From Phenylobacterium sp. NIBR 498073 (GTDB taxonomy: Bacteria > Pseudomonadota > Alphaproteobacteria > Caulobacterales > Caulobacteraceae): a stretch of DNA of 64,000 bases. A program made the translations under genes and the position numbers. Positions within the stretch are counted from its first letter, which is position 1. Every line of letters begins with the position of its first letter. The DNA lies in assembly GCF_027286305.1 (NCBI RefSeq), contig NZ_CP114599.1:3319001-3383000 (forward strand), in the 5' to 3' direction. Below are positions 61,971 through 64,000 of the stretch, in pieces. The notes under the pieces are model-generated. The model worked only from the letters and a program-made list of their open reading frames with translations, was not told the origin of the DNA and made no database searches.

Positions 61971-62961
61971 CCCGGACGCCGCGTCGTGGTTTGTGCGTTT
62001 GCAGCGCCATCCCGACGACAGGGATGTCCAGAACGAGTTTGAGACCTGGCTGGCGGCCGATCCGGCCCATCGCGACGACTGGGCCCTGGTCAGCGGCGCG
62101 TGGGACCGCATCGGCGACCTCAAGGACGATCCGCAGGTCATGGCCGCGCGCGAAGCGCTTAAGGCCGATCTCGCCGCCGAGCGGCGGCGCCCGCACATGC
62201 GGTGGGCGGCCGGCATCGCCGCCACCGTCCTCGCCGCCGGTTCGATGCTCGGCTACGGCTCCTGGCGTCAGGCGCAGGACCAGAACGCTGCGCCAGCCGC
62301 GGTGGTCGCCGCAGCGCCGCAGGCGCTGGCCGTCTACCGCACCCCGATCGGCGGCCAGCAGGTCGTGACGCTGCAGGACGGCTCGAGGGTCACGCTCAGC
62401 ACCGACACCGAGGTGCGGCTGACCGACTGGAACAAGCAGCGCAGCCTGACCCTGGTGCGCGGCGAGGCCTATTTCGAAGTCGCCAAGAATCCGGACAAGC
62501 CGTTCGTGGTGAGCGCCGAGGGGCGCACGGTGACCGCGCTCGGCACCGCTTTCGACGTCCGTGTCGATCCCGGCGAATGGTCGGTCAGCCTGATCGAGGG
62601 CAAGGTCCGCGTGGCCGGCGCTCATGCCACCGTCGACATGGCGCCCGGCCAGCACCTGGCTCAGAGCGGCTCGGCCCCATGGACTCTCGAGGCGCGCAAC
62701 CTGGCCGACCTGACGAGTTGGCGCGAAGGCAGCCTGGTGTTCGAAAACCGGCCGCTGGCGTCCATCGTCCAGGAAATGAACCGCTATTCGACCCGCAAGG
62801 TGCGCATCGCCGATGCGCGCCTCGCCGCGACGCCGCTCAGCGGACGCTTCAGAACCGGCGACATGGCCGGCTTCGTCGCCACGCTGGAAGCCTACGGCAT
62901 GGTCAAGGCGGGCCACACCTCCGCGAACCTCATCGACCTATACCCGCCCGCCGGCGAGTGA
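61933..62961 (+). CDS. FecR family anti-sigma regulator
   Basis: The 342-residue protein has the FecR N-terminal DUF4880 part (ASWFVRLQRHPDDRD, then FETWLAADPAHRDDWALVSGAW), one membrane segment at about residues 90-108 (RWAAGIAATVLAAGSMLGYGS), and the periplasmic FecR domain (YRTPIGGQQVVTLQDGSRVTLSTDTEVRL in parts, then GEAYFEVAKNPDKPFVVSAEGRTVTALGTAFDVR in parts). A C-terminal part resembling an STN-contact domain follows (LASIVQEMNRYSTRKVRIAD). It holds the sigma factor until the receptor signals. It overlaps the sigma gene by 38 bases and precedes the M20 peptidase by 70. Confidence 0.93.
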   Translation: MNDNQRQIGPSGSPDAASWFVRLQRHPDDRDVQNEFETWLAADPAHRDDWALVSGAWDRIGDLKDDPQVMAAREALKADLAAERRRPHMRWAAGIAATVLAAGSMLGYGSWRQAQDQNAAPAAVVAAAPQALAVYRTPIGGQQVVTLQDGSRVTLSTDTEVRLTDWNKQRSLTLVRGEAYFEVAKNPDKPFVVSAEGRTVTALGTAFDVRVDPGEWSVSLIEGKVRVAGAHATVDMAPGQHLAQSGSAPWTLEARNLADLTSWREGSLVFENRPLASIVQEMNRYSTRKVRIADARLAATPLSGRFRTGDMAGFVATLEAYGMVKAGHTSANLIDLYPPAGE

Positions 62962-63031
62962 GGATTTAGGACGCCGCTGCGTCTTGGAAGGGAGCGGCCG
63001 CGCCCTTATGCGCCGCCGTCCTGGAGGACCC

Positions 63032-64000
63032 ATGAAACTGATTTCCAAGGCGCTGGCCACCAGCGCGCTTTGCGCTACGGCCTGGCTCGCCGCCTCGGCC
63101 GCCGTCGCCGCCCCGCTGACCGCCGCCGACAAGGGCCAGCTGACCGCGGCCGTCGACGCCTACACCCCGAAGATGAACGACGCGGCTCTGAAGATCTGGA
63201 GCTACGCCGAGCTCGGCTACCAGGAAACCAAGAGCAGCGCCCTCCTCCAGGATCAGCTCAAGGCCGCCGGCTTCAAGGTCCAGGCCGGCGTCGCCGGCGA
63301 ACCGACCGGCTTCGTCGCCAGCTTCAAGAACGGCTCGGGTCCGGTTATCGCGATCCTCGCCGAATTCGACGCCCTGCCCGGCCTGAGCCAGGCCGCCGTC
63401 CCCACCAAGACCCCGATCGCCGGCCAGGACAACGGCCACGGCTGCGGCCACAGCCTGTTCGGCGCGGCCTCGGTCGCCAGCGCCGTGGCGCTGAAGCAGT
63501 GGATGGTCGCCAACAAGGTCCAGGGCGAAGTGCGCGTCTACGGCACCCCGGCCGAAGAAGGCGGCTCGGGCAAGGTCTACATGGTCCGCGACGGCCTGTT
63601 CAACGACGTCGACATCACCCTGCACTGGCACCCGGGCAACACCAACTCGGCCAACCAGGGCACCTCGATGGCCAACATCAGCGGCAAGTTCCGCTTCTAC
63701 GGTCAGTCCAGCCACGCTTCGGGCGCGCCGTGGGCCGGCCGCTCGGCCCTGGACGGCGTCGAGATCATGAACGTCGCCAACAACTACCTGCGTGAACACA
63801 TCCCGGACCGCACGCGGATCCACTATGTAGTCACCAACGGCGGCAAGGCCCCGAACGTCGTCCCCGACTTCGCCGAGGTCTACTACTACGTCCGCAACGC
63901 CGACCCGAAGATCGTCGTCGACGTCATGGACCGCGTGAAGACCGCCGCCCAGGGCGCGGCCATGATCACCGGCACCAAGGTCGAGTTCGAGCAGACCGGC
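63032..64000 (+). CDS. AbgB-like M20 peptidase, exported, truncated by window end
   Basis: The visible 323 residues begin with a signal peptide (MKLISKALATSALCATAWLAAS...AVAAP). The M20 pattern follows: ALKIWSYAELGYQETKSSALL, AILAEFDALPGL with a metal aspartate, GQDNGHGCGHSLFGAASVAS with the HGCGH motif, YGTPAEEGGSGK, and IHYVVTNGGKAPNVVPDFAEVY in pieces, ending in the dimerisation domain. Relatives are AbgB (aminobenzoyl-glutamate hydrolase subunit B) and related aminoacylases. A signal peptide is unusual for AbgB. ATG 63032 has GGAGGACC upstream. The gene runs off the right edge and its stop is not seen. It may belong to the FecI-FecR unit. Confidence 0.88.
   Translation, partial: MKLISKALATSALCATAWLAASAAVAAPLTAADKGQLTAAVDAYTPKMNDAALKIWSYAELGYQETKSSALLQDQLKAAGFKVQAGVAGEPTGFVASFKNGSGPVIAILAEFDALPGLSQAAVPTKTPIAGQDNGHGCGHSLFGAASVASAVALKQWMVANKVQGEVRVYGTPAEEGGSGKVYMVRDGLFNDVDITLHWHPGNTNSANQGTSMANISGKFRFYGQSSHASGAPWAGRSALDGVEIMNVANNYLREHIPDRTRIHYVVTNGGKAPNVVPDFAEVYYYVRNADPKIVVDVMDRVKTAAQGAAMITGTKVEFEQTG

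Overview
The window is high-G+C, gene-dense chromosomal DNA of an alphaproteobacterium, most likely of the order Caulobacterales (Caulobacter/Phenylobacterium type). This rests on a recA-alaS neighbourhood, an alphaproteobacterial SOS box (GTTC-N7-GTTC) before recA, a eukaryote-like 407-residue NADP isocitrate dehydrogenase, a PEPxxWA-type PEP-CTERM protein, several large TonB-dependent receptors, and frequent GTG/TTG starts. The genus is an inference. I see no tRNA, rRNA, CRISPR array, transposase or prophage gene. No stretch longer than about 250 bases lacks a gene.

Layout. Bases 1-16700 hold mixed metabolic genes: a possibly Fur-controlled cysteine protein, two SRPBCC proteins, DUF2804, an MFS/MHS transporter, a response regulator, a metallopeptidase, an amidohydrolase coupled to a hexapeptide acetyltransferase, an SDR, an aminotransferase, GNAT, enoyl-CoA hydratase, acylphosphatase, a class A acid phosphatase and a PhnB-like protein. 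Two copies of a 137-bp palindromic repeat lie here. Bases 15900-33400 are an accessory uptake region. It contains two TonB-dependent receptors, an arylsulfatase, three TetR regulators, a drug/metabolite exporter, a 1580-residue autotransporter, a thioesterase and a histidine phosphatase, with several strong operator-like palindromes. Bases 33500-57400 are mostly housekeeping: AbgT transporter, amidohydrolases, purL, pncC, bolA, grxD, rpsD, trmJ, icd and alaS. Bases 57400-64000 hold recA with its SOS box, then a FecA-like receptor divergent from a sigma/anti-sigma pair, and a truncated AbgB-like M20 peptidase.

How the genes may work together. A 27-base motif is nearly identical before the TonB receptor at 16963 and before the arylsulfatase at 21072, beside a TetR gene, which suggests one regulon for importing and desulfating a sulfate ester. 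A second TetR gene faces a thioesterase plus TonB-receptor unit across a 26-base palindrome. The STN-bearing receptor, ECF sigma factor and FecR form a cell-surface signalling triad. bolA and grxD, whose products are known to pair around a [2Fe-2S] cluster in other organisms, flank an aldo/keto-reductase-like protein that has lost its catalytic tetrad. Five convergent gene pairs end on a shared CTAG that is a stop codon on both strands.
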